DNA of 64,000 bases from Pseudomonas citri. Its GTDB lineage: Bacteria > Pseudomonadota > Gammaproteobacteria > Pseudomonadales > Pseudomonadaceae. Each line of letters begins with the position of its first letter. The first letter of the stretch is position 1. The notes under the pieces are model-generated. The model was not told the DNA's origin and made no database searches. It worked only from the letters and a program-made list of their open reading frames with translations. Both the position numbers and the translations under genes were made by a program. The stretch covers positions 62,001 through 126,000 of the forward strand of contig NZ_JAODAB010000007.1 in the NCBI RefSeq assembly GCF_025336485.1. The letters are read 5' to 3'. This document shows, piece by piece, positions 9,601-17,752 of the stretch.

Positions 9601-10413
9601 ACGGACTTCGGTGAAGAAGTGCGCGTCAGGGGTACGGGTCTGCGGAACGTTGGAACCCCAGGCAATGATGTAGTTGGAGTTGTACCAGTCGGCCGATTCC
9701 GGCACGTCGGTCTGCTCGCCCCACACCATTGGCGAGGCCGGTGGCAAGTCGCAGTACCAGTCATAGAAGCTCAGGCACGCGCCGCCGATCAGCGACAGGT
9801 AACGCGCGCCGGCCGCGTAGCTGACCATCGACATCGCCGGGATCGGCGAGAAGCCCACCACGCGGTCAGGACCGTGCTGCTTGACGGTGTAGACGTTGGC
9901 GGCGGCAATGATCTCGTTGACTTCTTCCCAGTTGGAACGGATGAAGCCACCCATGCCACGCTTGCTCTTGTACGAGTCAGCCTTGGCTTTGTTCTCGACG
10001 ATACTGGCCCAGGCTTCCACCGGCGGCAGGGTCTGGCGCGCCTGGCGCCACAGCTTGAGCAACGGCTTGCGGACTTTCGGGTACTTGAGACGGTTGGCGC
10101 TGTAGATGTACCAGCTGTAGCTGGCACCACGAGGGCAGCCGCGTGGCTCGTGGTTCGGCAGATCGTTACGGGTGCGCGGGTAGTCGGTCTGCTGGGTTTC
10201 CCAGGTGATCAGACCGTTCTTGACGTAGATTTTCCACGAGCACGAACCGGTGCAGTTCACCCCGTGGGTAGAACGCACGATCTTGTCGTACTGCCAGCGC
10301 GAACGATAGACGTTCTCCCAGTCCCGGGACTCCTTGCGGGTCTCGCCATGACCGTCGGAGAACTCGCCTTGCTTGCGGTTGAAAAACCGCAGTTGATCCA
10401 ATAAATGACTCAC
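6646..10413 (-). CDS. narG: Respiratory nitrate reductase alpha subunit NarG
   Basis: Catalytic Mo-bisMGD subunit that reduces nitrate to nitrite on the cytoplasmic face. The 1255-residue protein begins MSHLLDQLRFF, carries the FS0 iron-sulfur ligands His and Cys in THGVNCTGSCSW, and has the molybdopterin-oxidoreductase segments EPRGCPRGASYSWY and WGSNVPQTRTPDAHF. There is no Tat signal, as expected for the inward-facing membrane-bound enzyme. It is the first structural gene after narK2, followed by narH, narJ and narI. Confidence 0.99.
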   Translation of the reverse strand: MSHLLDQLRFFNRKQGEFSDGHGETRKESRDWENVYRSRWQYDKIVRSTHGVNCTGSCSWKIYVKNGLITWETQQTDYPRTRNDLPNHEPRGCPRGASYSWYIYSANRLKYPKVRKPLLKLWRQARQTLPPVEAWASIVENKAKADSYKSKRGMGGFIRSNWEEVNEIIAAANVYTVKQHGPDRVVGFSPIPAMSMVSYAAGARYLSLIGGACLSFYDWYCDLPPASPMVWGEQTDVPESADWYNSNYIIAWGSNVPQTRTPDAHFFTEVRYKGTKTVAITPDYSEVAKLTDLWLNPKQGTDAALAQAFNHVIFKEFHLDKPSAYFTDYAKRYTDLPVLVMLKPMLGTAPGNGLQPDRFLRASDLADNLGQDNNPEWKTIAMDANGELVSPQGSIGYRWGEKGKWNILPREGGEGREVDLKLSLIGGDVAEVGFPYFAGETQDHFQHVAGEAVQFRRVPVHSVVLADGSVAKVATVFDLSAANLAIDRGLGGANVAKGYDDASVPGTPAWQEQITGVSREKAIQIAREFADNADKTRGRSMIIVGAAMNHWYHMDMNYRGLINMLMLCGCIGQTGGGWAHYVGQEKLRPQCGWLPLAFGLDWNRPSRQMNGTSFFYGHSSQWRHEKMNMHDVLSPLADKSQFPEHALDYNIRAERAGWLPSAPQLNTNPLHICRDAAAVGLDPKDYVVKSLQDGSLRFSCEQPDNPVNFPRNMFIWRSNLLGSSGKGHEYMLKYLLGTKNGVMNEDIGKVGHCKPTEAEWVDEGAIGKLDLVTTLDFRMSSTCVYSDIVLPTATWYEKDDMNTSDMHPFIHPLSAAIDPAWESRSDWEIYKGIAKAFSAMAVGHLGVEKDLVTVPLMHDSVGELAQPFGGTDWKTAGVAPQPGKNAPNLQVVERDYPNIYKQFTSLGPLLEKLGNGGKGINWNTDTEVKFLGELNHHEVESGISQGRPKIDSAIDAAEVILSLAPETNGHVAVKAWAALSEFTGIDHSHLAVSKEHEAIRFRDIQAQPRKIISSPTWSGLEDDHVSYNAGYTNVHESIPWRTITGRQQFYQDHPWMQAFGEQFMNYRPPVNTRTIDVVKGKRSNGETEIVLNWITPHQKWGIHSTYTDNLIMLTLSRGGPIVWLSEIDAKRAGIEDNDWVECFNANGALTARAVVSQRVKEGMVMMYHAQERIVNVPGSETTKTRGGHHNSVTRVVLKPTHMIGGYAQQAYGFNYYGTVGCNRDEFVVVRKMAKVDWLDGSSGDDLPRPLPTELD

Positions 10414-10480
10414 AGTGTCTTCCTCTCAGGCTTGCCATGCGGGATCTGCGCCCCGCCCACGCAATTGGGTTGAATTCGAC

Positions 10481-11878
10481 TTAACAAGGTGTCGCGGCAC
10501 CCTTGCGGGCGTACCACCACCAGGTGACCACGATGCAACTCAGGTAAAAGCCGACGAACATGTAGAAGGCCATCTCCGGGCCGCCGGTCAGGGCCATCGA
10601 AGAGCCAAAGGATTTGGGGATGAAGAACGCACCGAAGGCGCCCATGGCCGAGCTGAAGCCCAGTACGGCGGCCGATTCCTTGCCGGCGTCCTTGAGGGCC
10701 TGCTCGCGCACCTCGGGCTTCTTGCCCAGGGCGGCTTTTTCATGAAGGGTGCGGAAAATCACCGGGATCATGCGGAAGGTCGAACCGTTGCCCACGCCGG
10801 TGGTGATGAACAGCAGCATGAACATGCCCAGGAAGCCGTAGAAGCTGCCGCCCTCGCCGTGCTGCGGAAGAAAGTGCATGACGGCGAACACCATCACGAT
10901 CATCGCCACGAAGTTCCACAGGGTGACCTTCGCACCGCCAAGCTTGTCCGCCAGCCAGCCACCCAATGGACGCACCAGGGCACCGACCAGCGGGCCGAGG
11001 AAGGCGAACTTCAGGGCGATGACTTCCGGGAACGAGGTCTTGATCAGCAGGGGGAACGCCGCGGAGAAGCCGATGAACGAGCCGAAGGTCGCCAGGTACA
11101 GCCAGCACATCAACCAGTTGTGCTTGCGCTTGAAGATCACTGCCTGCTCGCTGAAGGAAGCGCGGGCGCTGGACAGGTCGTTCATGCCGAACCAGGCGAT
11201 CAGGGTCACGGCCACGATGAACGGCACCCAGATAAAGCCAGCGTTCTGCAGCCACAGCGAGCTGCCATCAGCCAACACCTGTGGCTGACCGCCCATGAAG
11301 CCGAACACGCCGAAGGAGATCACCAGCGGCACGCAGAACTGCATCACCGACACCCCCAGGTTGCCCAGGCCAGCGTTCAGGCCCAGGGCGGTGCCCTGTT
11401 GGGACTTGGGATAGAAGAAGCTGATGTTCGACATGCTGGAGGCGAAGTTGCCGCCGCCAAAACCACAGAGCAGTGCGATCAGCACGAACACGCTGTACGG
11501 GGTGCCTGGGTTTTGCACGGCAAAGCCCATCCACAGCGCGGGAATCAGCAGCGAGGCGGTGCTCAGGGCGGTCCAGCGGCGCCCCCCGAAGATCGGCACC
11601 ATGAACGAATAGAAGATGCGCAAGGTGGCACCCGACAGGCCCGGCAACGCCGCCAGCCAGAACAACTGGTCGGTGCTGAAGCTGAAGCCGATGGCGTTCA
11701 AGCGCACGATCACGGTGCTCCAGACCATCCAGACCGCGAAGGCCAACAACAGCGCCGGGATAGAGATCCACAGGTTGCGCCGGGCGGTCAGCTTGCCGCT
11801 GCTGCCCCAGAATGCGGGGTCTTCCGGGCGCCAGTCATGAATGACCGGGCCTTTTTCAGGCTTTTGCAGAACGGACAT
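10481..11878 (-). CDS. narK2: NarK2-type nitrate/nitrite transporter (MFS)
   Basis: A 465-residue, twelve-helix major facilitator protein of the nitrate/nitrite porter family. It has the glycine-rich signature GFGGGNFASSMSNISFFYP and a second such region containing GNGSTFRMIPVIF. NarK2-type proteins usually exchange external nitrate for cytoplasmic nitrite. The start at 11878 is preferred over 11896 because AAGGAG precedes it and because it sits in the 23-base overlap with the end of narK1. Loss-of-function features were not seen. Confidence 0.93.
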   Translation of the reverse strand: MSVLQKPEKGPVIHDWRPEDPAFWGSSGKLTARRNLWISIPALLLAFAVWMVWSTVIVRLNAIGFSFSTDQLFWLAALPGLSGATLRIFYSFMVPIFGGRRWTALSTASLLIPALWMGFAVQNPGTPYSVFVLIALLCGFGGGNFASSMSNISFFYPKSQQGTALGLNAGLGNLGVSVMQFCVPLVISFGVFGFMGGQPQVLADGSSLWLQNAGFIWVPFIVAVTLIAWFGMNDLSSARASFSEQAVIFKRKHNWLMCWLYLATFGSFIGFSAAFPLLIKTSFPEVIALKFAFLGPLVGALVRPLGGWLADKLGGAKVTLWNFVAMIVMVFAVMHFLPQHGEGGSFYGFLGMFMLLFITTGVGNGSTFRMIPVIFRTLHEKAALGKKPEVREQALKDAGKESAAVLGFSSAMGAFGAFFIPKSFGSSMALTGGPEMAFYMFVGFYLSCIVVTWWWYARKGAATPC

Positions 11879-13157
11879 GTTCTTCTCCTTGGGCAATGCT
11901 GGAAAACGGGGATTGGGTGGCTGGCAGCGGTTTACCCAGGAATGGGCGCTTGCGCATTTCGCTGAAGTACATCCAGGTCAGGGAGACCCAGACCACGCCG
12001 TACAGCAACATGAAGCAGGACGAGCGCACGCCGGTGAGGTCCACCAGAGCGCCAAACATGATGGGCAACACGAACCCGCCCAGGCCGCCGGCCAGGCCGA
12101 CGATGCCGGACACGGCGCCCATGTTTTTCGGGTAGTCGTTGGCGATGTACTTGAAGACCGAGGCCTTGCCGAACGCGAAGGCAATGCCCATCACGAACAG
12201 CAGCACAGTGAACACGGTGGCGTTGAGGCCGATGTGGAAGTCGACGATGCCGTTGACGGTCCGCACTTGCAGCTGGGTCTGCGGATAGGACAGCAGGAAC
12301 AGGCAGATCCAACTGACCCACAACACCCACCAGGTCACGCTCTGGGCGCCCCAACGGTCCGACATCCAACCACCGACGGCCCGCAGCACGCCGCCAGGCA
12401 GCGAGAAGCAGGCGGCCAGCAGCGCCGCGCTTTGCAGGCTGAAACCGTATTCCTGCACGTAGTACTTGGTCATCCACAACGCCAGGCCCACGTAACCGCC
12501 GAACACGATCGAGTAGTACTGGCAGTAGCGCCAAACGGCCGGCTCTCTCAGGGCCTGGAGTTGCTCGCGCAGACTGGCGCCGCCCACGCCGCGGTGTTCT
12601 TTTTTCTCGGCAGTGAGAAACCAGAACAGCAGCGCGGTGATGAACAGGATGGCGCTGAACACCTTCGGCACCAGATGCCAGGAGCCCAGCGCGATCAGGG
12701 CCGGGGCCAGGAACTTGGTCACGGCGGAACCGGCATTGCCAGCGCCGAACACACCCATGGCGAAGCCTTGGTTGTGCTTGTCGAACCATTTGGCGACGTA
12801 GGCAATGCCCACGGAAAAGGAACCGCCGGCCATCCCGACGAACAGCCCCAGTACCAGGAACTGCCAGAACTCCGTGGCCAGGGTGATCAGGTACAGCGGC
12901 AATACGCAGGACAACATCAGCAGGAAAAACACGATCCGGCCGCCAAAGCGGTCGGTCAGCAGCCCAAGGGGTAGACGCACCAGCGAGCCGGTGAGCACCG
13001 GCGTGGCGGCCAACAGGCCGAATTGGGTTTCGTTGAGGGCCAGCATTTCCTTGATCGGAACGCCCAGCACGGCAAACATCATCCAGACCATGAAGCACAC
13101 GGTGAAGGCCAGGGTACTCATCCCTAGTACCAGCCCTTGTTGCACTTGCGCTCGCAT
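11856..13157 (-). CDS. narK1: NarK1-type nitrate transporter (MFS)
   Basis: A second nitrate/nitrite porter of 433 residues, first gene of the nar operon. NarK1-type members are thought to be nitrate:proton symporters that start respiration before nitrite accumulates. It has the GGSFSVGIAYVAKWF and GLAGGLGGFVLPIMFG glycine-rich helices typical of the family. It overlaps narK2 by 23 bases, so translation is coupled. The promoter region upstream holds an FNR-type box and NarL heptamers. Confidence 0.93.
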   Translation of the reverse strand: MRAQVQQGLVLGMSTLAFTVCFMVWMMFAVLGVPIKEMLALNETQFGLLAATPVLTGSLVRLPLGLLTDRFGGRIVFFLLMLSCVLPLYLITLATEFWQFLVLGLFVGMAGGSFSVGIAYVAKWFDKHNQGFAMGVFGAGNAGSAVTKFLAPALIALGSWHLVPKVFSAILFITALLFWFLTAEKKEHRGVGGASLREQLQALREPAVWRYCQYYSIVFGGYVGLALWMTKYYVQEYGFSLQSAALLAACFSLPGGVLRAVGGWMSDRWGAQSVTWWVLWVSWICLFLLSYPQTQLQVRTVNGIVDFHIGLNATVFTVLLFVMGIAFAFGKASVFKYIANDYPKNMGAVSGIVGLAGGLGGFVLPIMFGALVDLTGVRSSCFMLLYGVVWVSLTWMYFSEMRKRPFLGKPLPATQSPFSSIAQGEEHVRSAKA

Positions 13158-13216
13158 AACGACGCACCCCAGTCAGTTCAATGAGCGCAGCCTAGTGAGG
13201 CCGACCCCGCAAAAAC

Positions 13217-13230
13217 TTGACTTGGATCAA
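13217..13230 (-). promoter_or_regulatory. ANR/DNR box of the nar operon promoter
   Basis: TTGACTTGGATCAA matches TTGAT-N4-ATCAA with one mismatch. It is centred about 66 bases upstream of the narK1 start, a position suited to activation of the leftward operon by ANR or DNR under low oxygen. Confidence 0.75.
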
Positions 13231-13268
13231 CGAGTCTTTGAGGGGTACTGGCCTATCCTTGGCCTGCC

Positions 13269-13284
13269 TACCTCTAAAGGGGTA
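13269..13284. promoter_or_regulatory. NarL 7-2-7 binding site between narK1 and narX
   Basis: TACCTCT-AA-AGGGGTA is a pair of heptamers, both fitting the NarL consensus TACYYMT, in the inverted 7-2-7 arrangement bound by NarL. Single heptamers on the opposite strand also occur at 13241-13247 (AGGGGTA) and 13375-13381 (AGAGGTA). The site is placed to serve narK1 transcription and possibly narXL autoregulation. Confidence 0.75.
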
Positions 13285-13464
13285 GACCCTGATACTGACG
13301 AAAACCTTTGTTTATCAGTACCTTGAAGAAAAAGGTCGATACTTTCAGGGATTTGAAGCGGCCAACAACTCTTTAGAGGTAGTGCGTCCAGGATGGACTG
13401 CCACACCCATTACCTGGCGCGTGCTCATGTCCAGTTTGTCGATTTCCCTTGCGGGCCAGCCACA

Positions 13465-15258
13465 ATGATGCGCTGGTTGCGCAGCTCCCTGCCCGCTCGC
13501 GCCGGGCTGGCGGTGATCCTCATCGCGATCCTGGCCCTGGCCAGTTCCCTGAGCGCCGGGCTGATCGCCTGGTTCAGCCAGGGCGATGCCGCCGCCATCA
13601 ACACCGCCGGCTCCGTGCGCATGGAGACCTACCACCTGAGCTGGAAGCTCGCAGCCGGTGCCACCGACGAGATCCCGGCGATCACCGAAAGCCTGCAACA
13701 ACGCCTGGACAGCCCGGCCCTGCGGGCCGTCCTGGAAGACGGGCCAGCCACCTCGCTGCACCAGAGCTATCGCAACCTGGTACAGCGCTGGAACCAGACC
13801 CTGCGCCCGGCCGTCGAGCGCGGCGATGCAGTGCTTTTCCAGACCAGCGCCAGCTCCTTCGTCGAGCAACTGGACCAGTTCGTCACCCTGCTGCAACGCC
13901 AGAGCGAGCATAAGCAGGGCTGGCAGCAGACGATCCAGGGCGTCGCGCTGTTCAGCACCATGATCATCCTGCTGATCGGCCTGTATGAATTGCAGTACGG
14001 CGTGGTCACGCCATTGCAGGAACTGGTCGACGCGACCCAGCGGTTTCGCCGTGGCGAGTTCCAGGTGCGGGTCAACCACCAGTCCGAAGATGAACTGGGC
14101 CAACTGGCGACCAGCTTCAACACCATGGCCGAGACGATCGAGGAGTCCCATCGCACCCTGGAAAACCAGGTCCGGCAAAAGACCCTGAACCTGCAACAGG
14201 CCAACGCCGCCCTGGAGCTGCTTTACCAGAGCAGCGGCAGCCTCGCCACGCGCCAGGCCAATGCCCAGGAACTGGATGAATTGATCCGACGCTTTCAACA
14301 GCGCCTGCCGGGCCTGCGCCTGACGCTGTGCCTGCAAGGGCAGGCGCCGGCCCGACAATTGCTGTCCCTGCACGGCGCTGACAGCCGCCAGGTGTGCGCC
14401 AGCAGCGATTGCGCCACCTGCCAGAAACACGTCACCCTTGTGCCCCGGACCTTCAGCATCAGCAACCAGGGGAACGAGCTGGGTGAGCTCAAGGCCCACT
14501 TTGTCGACGGCCACGAGGCGCAACCGTGGGAAACCGCGCTGATCCAGGCCCTGGCCAACCTGATCGGCACCTCCCTATCCCTCAAGCGCCAGCGCGAACA
14601 GGACCATCGCCTGCTGCTGCTCGACGAACGCACCATCATCGCCCGCGAGCTGCATGACTCCCTGGCCCAGGCCTTGTCGTACATGAAGCTGCAAGTCAGC
14701 CGCATGCAGACCCTGATGCGCCGTGGCGAACCGGTGCAAACCCTGGAAACCGTGACCGCCGAACTGCGCGAAGGCCTGAACAACGCCTACCGGCAGTTGC
14801 GCGAACTGCTGACCACCTTCCGCCTGCAAATCCATGACGATGGCCTGGTGGAGGAGCTCAAGGACACCGCCGAGGAGTTCTCCAGCCGTGGCGATTTCAA
14901 GGTGCACCTGCTCATCGACGCGCTGGCTTTCGAGCTCTCGGCCAGCGAACAGATCCACATCCTGCAGATCACCCGCGAGGCCCTGTCCAACTGCTTGCGC
15001 CACGCCCATGCCGAGAACGCCTGGCTGCAACTGCGCCAGGAAGGCGAAACCGTGCAGTTGTCGATCGAGGACGACGGCCGCGGCTTCAGCGGAGAGGTCG
15101 ACCAGCGCGAACACCATGGCCTGAACATCATGAACGAACGGGCTCGCAGCCTGCACGGTCAGCTCCAGATCCACTCCAGAACACCCCAAGGCACCTGCAT
15201 CCAGGTGCGCTTCCAACCCGAATTCCTGGGCCAACACACCGAGAGCATCGCACCATGA
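13465..15258 (+). CDS. narX: Nitrate/nitrite sensor histidine kinase NarX
   Basis: Membrane sensor kinase that detects periplasmic nitrate and phosphorylates NarL. The first transmembrane helix follows a short arginine-rich N-terminus. The periplasmic P-box region (AAINTAGSVRMETYHLSW) lies just after it, then a second helix, a HAMP segment, a GAF-like region with a Cys cluster (CASSDCATC), and an HPK7-type kinase with phospho-acceptor His in RELHDSLAQAL and an ATP-binding EDDGRGF. The start at 13465 gives a normal N-terminus, but no strong ribosome site is visible and an in-frame ATG at 13393 is possible. It overlaps narL by four bases. Confidence 0.93.
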   Translation: MMRWLRSSLPARAGLAVILIAILALASSLSAGLIAWFSQGDAAAINTAGSVRMETYHLSWKLAAGATDEIPAITESLQQRLDSPALRAVLEDGPATSLHQSYRNLVQRWNQTLRPAVERGDAVLFQTSASSFVEQLDQFVTLLQRQSEHKQGWQQTIQGVALFSTMIILLIGLYELQYGVVTPLQELVDATQRFRRGEFQVRVNHQSEDELGQLATSFNTMAETIEESHRTLENQVRQKTLNLQQANAALELLYQSSGSLATRQANAQELDELIRRFQQRLPGLRLTLCLQGQAPARQLLSLHGADSRQVCASSDCATCQKHVTLVPRTFSISNQGNELGELKAHFVDGHEAQPWETALIQALANLIGTSLSLKRQREQDHRLLLLDERTIIARELHDSLAQALSYMKLQVSRMQTLMRRGEPVQTLETVTAELREGLNNAYRQLRELLTTFRLQIHDDGLVEELKDTAEEFSSRGDFKVHLLIDALAFELSASEQIHILQITREALSNCLRHAHAENAWLQLRQEGETVQLSIEDDGRGFSGEVDQREHHGLNIMNERARSLHGQLQIHSRTPQGTCIQVRFQPEFLGQHTESIAP

Positions 15259-15902
15259 ACGCCCCCCTACGCCACACCCTTCTCTTGGTCGACGACCATC
15301 CGATGATGCGTCGCGGGATCCGCCAGATGCTCGAACTCGAAGACGACTTGCAGATCGTCGGCGAGGCCAGCCACGGCGAAGAGGCCCTGACCCTGATCGA
15401 ACCCCTCAAGCCCGACCTGGTGCTGCTGGACAACAACATGCCGCAGATGAACGGCATCGAAACCCTGCGCCGGCTGCGCGCCATGCACTACACCGGCAAG
15501 GTCTTGCTGTTCACCGTGTCCGATGCCGAAGACGACATCCGCGACGCCTTGCGCCTGGACGCCAATGGCTACCTGCTCAAGGATATGGAACCGGAACTGC
15601 TGATCCAGTACATCCGCGATGCCCTGGCCGGCACCCTGGTCATCAGCCCCGGCCTGACCCGCGTCATGGCCCAGGCCCTGCGCTCGCCGCCACGCCAGGC
15701 CGACGTCGAACTGACCGAACGCGAACGCCAGGTGCTCAAGAGCATTGCCGGGGGCCACAGCAACAAAGTGATCGGGCACAAGCTCGGCATCACCGAGGGC
15801 ACGGTCAAGGTCCATGTGAAGAACCTGTTGCACAAGCTCGGCTTGCGCTCTCGGGTCGAAGCGGCGGTGTGGGCGATGGAGCATTTGCGCGGGGCGGGCT
15901 AA
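15255..15902 (+). CDS. narL: Nitrate/nitrite response regulator NarL
   Basis: Two-domain response regulator of 215 residues. The receiver domain has the acidic pair in VDDHP, phospho-acceptor Asp59 (LLDNNMP) and a conserved Lys in LLKDM. The C-terminal LuxR-type helix-turn-helix reads LTERERQVLKSIAGG to TVKVHVKNLLHKLG. Its ATGA overlap with narX implies a narXL operon. Probable targets are the TACYYMT heptamers between narK1 and narX. Confidence 0.96.
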   Translation: MNAPLRHTLLLVDDHPMMRRGIRQMLELEDDLQIVGEASHGEEALTLIEPLKPDLVLLDNNMPQMNGIETLRRLRAMHYTGKVLLFTVSDAEDDIRDALRLDANGYLLKDMEPELLIQYIRDALAGTLVISPGLTRVMAQALRSPPRQADVELTERERQVLKSIAGGHSNKVIGHKLGITEGTVKVHVKNLLHKLGLRSRVEAAVWAMEHLRGAG

Positions 15903-15924
15903 GCCCATCCCTCTTCCGAGGTAA

Positions 15925-15946
15925 GCCGGCCGAGGCATAGGCCGGC
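15925..15946 (+). other. Stem-loop between narL and the DnrE-like gene
   Basis: GCCGGCC and GGCCGGC form a seven-base-pair GC-only stem with an eight-base loop. No T-run follows, so it is not a clear intrinsic terminator. It may stabilise narXL mRNA or reduce read-through. Confidence 0.5.
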
Positions 15947-15987
15947 AGGGCCTGGGGCTCTACCATGACGGCACGCGGAGGTACGCC

Positions 15988-16665
15988 ATGCTGACCCACC
16001 CTTCCATTGTTTTAATGTTGCGTCGTCACCACCTGTTCAGCCAATTGCCGGAGCGAGTCTTCGAAGACGTGTGCGGCCTGGCGGTGCTCAAGCGCCTGGA
16101 TTGCAACAGCACCCTCATGCACCAGGGCGATCCGGCCAAGCGCTTCTTCTTGCTGGTCAGTGGCCAGGTCAAGCTGTACCGGGTCACCGGGGAAGGCCAG
16201 GAGAACCTGGTCGAGATCATCCAGCCCGGCCAGACATTTGCCGAGGCCCTGCTGTTCAGCCAGGCCCGTTGCTACCCGGTGAGCGCATCGGCCATCAAGG
16301 ACAGTGTGGTGGTGAGTATCGAAGGCACGCATTACCGCAAGGCCCTGGAGGACCAGCCCAAAGTCTGCCTGGCGATCCTGGCGAGCATGAGCGTGCATTT
16401 GCATCAGCGCCTCAAGGACATCGACAACCTGACCCTGGCCAGCGCCAGTCGGCGTGTCATCAACTTCCTGCTCCAGGAGCGCGACCCGCGTGACGGCCAG
16501 GTGGTGCTGCAAGTGTCCAAGCGCCTGGTGGCCTCCAAGCTCGGTATCCAGCCCGAGACGTTTTCACGCATTCTGCATCGCCTGGTGGACGGTGGCCTGA
16601 TCGCCATGGAGCGCCGCAACATTCGCATCCTGGCCGAGGAGGAGTTGGAGGCTTACCAACAGTAG
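15988..16665 (+). CDS. CRP/FNR-family regulator, DnrE-like
   Basis: A 225-residue regulator with an N-terminal cyclic-nucleotide-binding fold (GDPAKRFFLLVSGQVKLYR) and a C-terminal winged helix ending in the recognition helix QPETFSRILHRL, which carries the E..SR residues that read TTGAT half-sites. No FNR-type cysteine cluster is present, so it is not a direct oxygen sensor of the ANR kind. The true DNR in this window is at 34456; this second member sits just after narXL, where P. stutzeri has DnrE. A strong GGAGG precedes the start. Symbol left empty because orthology was not tested. Confidence 0.85.
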   Translation: MLTHPSIVLMLRRHHLFSQLPERVFEDVCGLAVLKRLDCNSTLMHQGDPAKRFFLLVSGQVKLYRVTGEGQENLVEIIQPGQTFAEALLFSQARCYPVSASAIKDSVVVSIEGTHYRKALEDQPKVCLAILASMSVHLHQRLKDIDNLTLASASRRVINFLLQERDPRDGQVVLQVSKRLVASKLGIQPETFSRILHRLVDGGLIAMERRNIRILAEEELEAYQQ

Positions 16666-16682
16666 CCGGGCCAGTCTCGGAT

Positions 16683-16696
16683 TTGACCATGGTCAA
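16683..16696. promoter_or_regulatory. FNR/DNR-like palindrome
   Basis: TTGACCATGGTCAA is a perfect 14-base palindrome with TTGAC half-sites, differing from the FNR/DNR consensus by one base in each half. It is centred about 61 bases upstream of the DGC-domain gene, a normal activator distance. Confidence 0.5.
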
Positions 16697-16750
16697 GGCG
16701 CATAACTGCCGGCCTCGCACACTGGCTGAGTCCATCAGTGGAGACCCCTC

Positions 16751-17137
16751 ATGTCCGATTCAAGCCTTCCCTTGGTCTACTCTTGCTCCGGTTGCTCGAA
16801 TGTCGCGCAGCTGGCCAATACCCTGGCCTTGCGCCTGGATCGCAGCGGCCTGGCCGAAATGTCTTGCATCGTCGGGGTCGGCGGGCATGTGGCTGCACTG
16901 GTCAACAAAGCGCGCTCGGGACGGCGAATCCTGGCGCTGGACGGCTGCCCGCTGCAATGCGTCGAACGCTGCCTGAACCAGCACGACCTGCACGCCGATA
17001 TACATCTGATCTTCAGCCACCACGGTTTGCGCAAACGCAACGGCGAGGATTGCACCGAGGAGCAGAGTGATGAGTTGTTTGAGGAAATCAAGCAGCTGAT
17101 TGAAAGCCGGGTGATCGCAGCCACCAAGACAGCTTGA
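16751..17137 (+). CDS. DGC-domain putative zinc-binding protein
   Basis: A 128-residue cysteine-rich protein with the DGC motif (ALDGCPLQC, Cys66 and Cys70), an N-terminal C12-x2-C15 pair (SCSGC), and further Cys39 and Cys74. DGC-domain proteins are predicted metal binders of unknown function, often encoded near nitrate and nitrite respiration genes. GTGGAGA lies upstream of the ATG. It has its own possible FNR/DNR-like operator and is followed by a hairpin region, so it may be a single transcription unit. Confidence 0.8.
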   Translation: MSDSSLPLVYSCSGCSNVAQLANTLALRLDRSGLAEMSCIVGVGGHVAALVNKARSGRRILALDGCPLQCVERCLNQHDLHADIHLIFSHHGLRKRNGEDCTEEQSDELFEEIKQLIESRVIAATKTA

Positions 17138-17570
17138 GAAAGCGAACAGGTTTTAGTGTCGAACGCCAAAACCTGTGGCGAGGGAGCTTGCTCCCGCTGG
17201 ACCGCGAAGCGGTCCTAAAACCATAAACTGCCATTTTCCATTAAGATTTTTTAAATCAGCCCAACCGATACTACAAACCCGGTCTTGACTGAGACTACAC
17301 GCCAAGAACATTAGAACTTTCAGAAAGTGCCTACAGGAATTTCCGAGATCAATCCCCAAATAGAAATATATCTTCCCCAATAATCTGTAAGTCAATTCCC
17401 ACAATCATCGCGACTAATATTTCAAATAATTCAACAACACTTCGCAGCGATGCAATACCGCAACATCTTGAAACCAATAGTCAGTGGCGCATTCTCTACT
17501 ATCTGCAAATCTCATAGGTGTTGCGCAACAAATTTCTCTCAAACGCAATGCTACGGATAGGACAAATAAA
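17138..17570. other. AT-richer intergenic region before the peptide cluster
   Basis: No gene is seen. The left part holds a REP-type double hairpin at 17171-17217. From about 17230 the sequence becomes clearly AT-richer than the flanking genes and should contain the promoter of the small gene at 17571. No convincing FNR box, NarL site or sigma-54 element was found, so control of the downstream cluster is unknown. Confidence 0.6.
17171..17217 (+). terminator. REP-type double hairpin, probable transcription end for the DGC gene
   Basis: Two adjacent stems are visible: GGGAGC-TT-GCTCCC at 17182-17195 and GGACCGC-GAA-GCGGTCC at 17199-17215, followed by TAAAA. This is a common Pseudomonas intergenic repeat type. 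It separates the DGC gene from the peptide cluster. Confidence 0.5.
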
Positions 17571-17747
17571 ATGGACTCTTTAGTCAACAATACAACCTTT
17601 GAGCTTGAACTGGATGCAGAAACTGCGGAGAAATTCTCCGTGATTCTGAACGATGAAAGCCTGATGCATGCCGGCTTTGTGGCACATCAGTCGAATAACA
17701 ACGTATTGTCGCTAGCTCTGACTGAAGACGTTAAAGTCGCAGCCTGA
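17571..17747 (+). CDS. Candidate ribosomal precursor peptide (58 residues)
   Basis: A small protein beginning MDSLVNNTTFELELDAET and ending SLALTEDVKVAA. It has no Cys, an acidic N-terminal half that could serve as a leader, and a His/Gln/Asn stretch (AHQSNNN) in the C-terminal half. AGGA lies before the ATG. A perfect hairpin follows at once and the modification genes come next, the usual layout for a highly expressed precursor with partial read-through. It matches no family I recognise. The role as YcaO/TfuA substrate is inference from context; it could instead be a small accessory protein. Confidence 0.6.
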   Translation: MDSLVNNTTFELELDAETAEKFSVILNDESLMHAGFVAHQSNNNVLSLALTEDVKVAA

Positions 17748-17752
17748 AAAAA

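Noticed and set aside
6496..10404. A 1302-codon rightward open frame opposite narG
   Set aside because: It is the antisense shadow of narG in GC-rich DNA; the leftward frame encodes a full, motif-complete nitrate reductase subunit.
15988..16665. Naming this regulator dnr
   Set aside because: The protein at 34456 is much closer to P. aeruginosa DNR and is followed by dnrP; this one is a separate paralogue.
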